NCBI GenBank assembly: GCA_023427285.1
Contig: JAEZBH010000401.1
Location: 1 to 6,877 of the forward strand
Direction: 5' to 3'
DNA: 6,877 nucleotides
DNA from: Pseudomonadota bacterium
GTDB taxonomy: Bacteria; Pseudomonadota; Alphaproteobacteria; Sphingomonadales; Sphingomonadaceae
Within the stretch, counting starts at the first letter, position 1, and every line of letters starts with the position of its first letter. Under the pieces are notes generated by a model. The model saw nothing but the letters and a program-made list of their open reading frames with translations, had not been told where the DNA came from and ran no database searches. A program made the translations under genes and the position numbers. Positions 6,318-6,877 of this stretch are shown piece after piece.

Positions 6318-6877
6318 TGACCGAGAAGACGGTAAAAGACTGGGAACAGCTCGCCCAGAAGGAACTGAAGGACACCCCGCTCGACAGCCTGACCTGGGAC
6401 ACCCCGGAGGGCATCGCGGTAAAGCCTCTGTACACCAGGGAAGACGTGGCGAACGTCGAGGAAACCCTCCCCGGCATGTTCCCCTTCACCCGCGGCGTGC
6501 GCGCGACCATGTACGCCAACCGTCCCTGGACGGTGCGTCAGTACGCGGGCTTCTCGACGGCTGAAGACTCCAACGCGTTCTACAAGCGCAATCTGGCCGC
6601 CGGCCAGATGGGCCTGTCGGTTGCGTTCGACCTTGCCACCCACCGCGGTTACGACAGCGACCACCCGCGCGTGGTGGGCGATGTCGGCAAGGCCGGTGTG
6701 GCGATCGATTCCATCGAAGACATGAAGATCCTGTTCGACGGCATTCCGCTCGACAAGATGTCGGTCTCGATGACGATGAACGGCGCAGTCATTCCGTGCC
6801 TTGCGTTCTACATCGTGGCGGCTGAAGAACAGGGCGTGTCTCAGGACAAGCTCTCGGGCACCATTCAGAATGACATT
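6317..6877 (+). CDS. mcmA: Methylmalonyl-CoA mutase, large (catalytic) subunit, 3'-truncated by window end
   Basis: Adenosylcobalamin-dependent enzyme rearranging (R)-methylmalonyl-CoA to succinyl-CoA. The reading frame is open to the window end; 187 residues are visible of an expected total of roughly 700, so the C-terminal B12-binding domain is outside. Seen: [17 protein letters not shown] (residues 64-80), the [19 protein letters not shown] substrate-barrel segment, [29 protein letters not shown] and the start of the GTIQNDI motif. Y76 matches the active-site tyrosine (Tyr89 of the Propionibacterium enzyme) that is Phe in isobutyryl-CoA mutase, and the [12 protein letters not shown] stretch differs from ethylmalonyl-CoA mutase, so methylmalonyl-CoA is the best call. 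AAGGGAG (6303-6309) lies seven bases before the ATG, which overlaps the mce stop (TAATG), suggesting translational coupling. Often named scpA, bhbA or mcmA. Confidence 0.95.
   Translation, partial: MTEKTVKDWEQLAQKELKDTPLDSLTWDTPEGIAVKPLYTREDVANVEETLPGMFPFTRGVRATMYANRPWTVRQYAGFSTAEDSNAFYKRNLAAGQMGLSVAFDLATHRGYDSDHPRVVGDVGKAGVAIDSIEDMKILFDGIPLDKMSVSMTMNGAVIPCLAFYIVAAEEQGVSQDKLSGTIQNDI

Noticed and set aside
4321..6519. A 732-codon open frame on the minus strand across pccB, mce and mcmA
   Set aside because: It is antisense to three clearly recognised genes, has low-complexity His/Asp/Arg/Val-rich translation and no known motif; it is a by-product of GC-rich third positions.

Overview
The window reads as chromosomal DNA of a GC-rich alphaproteobacterium. 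The main reason is the arrangement of a PccR-type short-chain fatty acyl-CoA regulator diverging from pccB, with a methylmalonyl-CoA epimerase and a methylmalonyl-CoA mutase following pccB directly. A sphingomonad or related lineage is possible, but I cannot fix the genus from sequence alone. No mobile elements, tRNA or rRNA genes or CRISPR arrays are visible, and coding density is very high.

Layout: (1) Positions 1-2658, plus strand, hold the distal part of a sulfate/thiosulfate ABC importer operon: the 3' part of cysT, then cysW (8 bp overlap) and cysA (10 bp gap, with its Shine-Dalgarno starting inside the cysW stop codon). The periplasmic binding protein gene and the start of cysT should lie upstream. 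(2) A 45-bp gap between convergent genes (2659-2703) is mostly one strong GC-rich hairpin, a probable shared terminator. (3) Positions 2704-4122, minus strand, encode an ScfR/PccR-family regulator with an XRE helix-turn-helix, a degenerate IrrE-like middle domain and a cysteine-containing C-terminal domain. (4) The divergent control region at about 4123-4341 has a cluster of TTTGCAAA-like half-sites and a plausible regulator promoter, plus a 10-bp direct repeat just before pccB. (5) From 4342 to the window end, plus strand, runs the methylmalonyl-CoA pathway operon: pccB, mce (26 bp gap), then mcmA (start overlapping the mce stop by one base), cut off by the window edge after 187 codons.

Working together: CysT/CysW form the membrane channel and CysA powers sulfate uptake. 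In the second block PccB, with a biotin-carboxylase/BCCP subunit not in the window, makes (S)-methylmalonyl-CoA from propionyl-CoA. Mce converts it to the R epimer and McmA (B12-dependent) rearranges that to succinyl-CoA for the TCA cycle. The divergent regulator very probably senses a short-chain acyl-CoA and controls this operon. All gene families here are known; the points of interest are regulatory details (operator cluster, regulator start codon, direct repeat) and active-site residues that fix substrate specificity.
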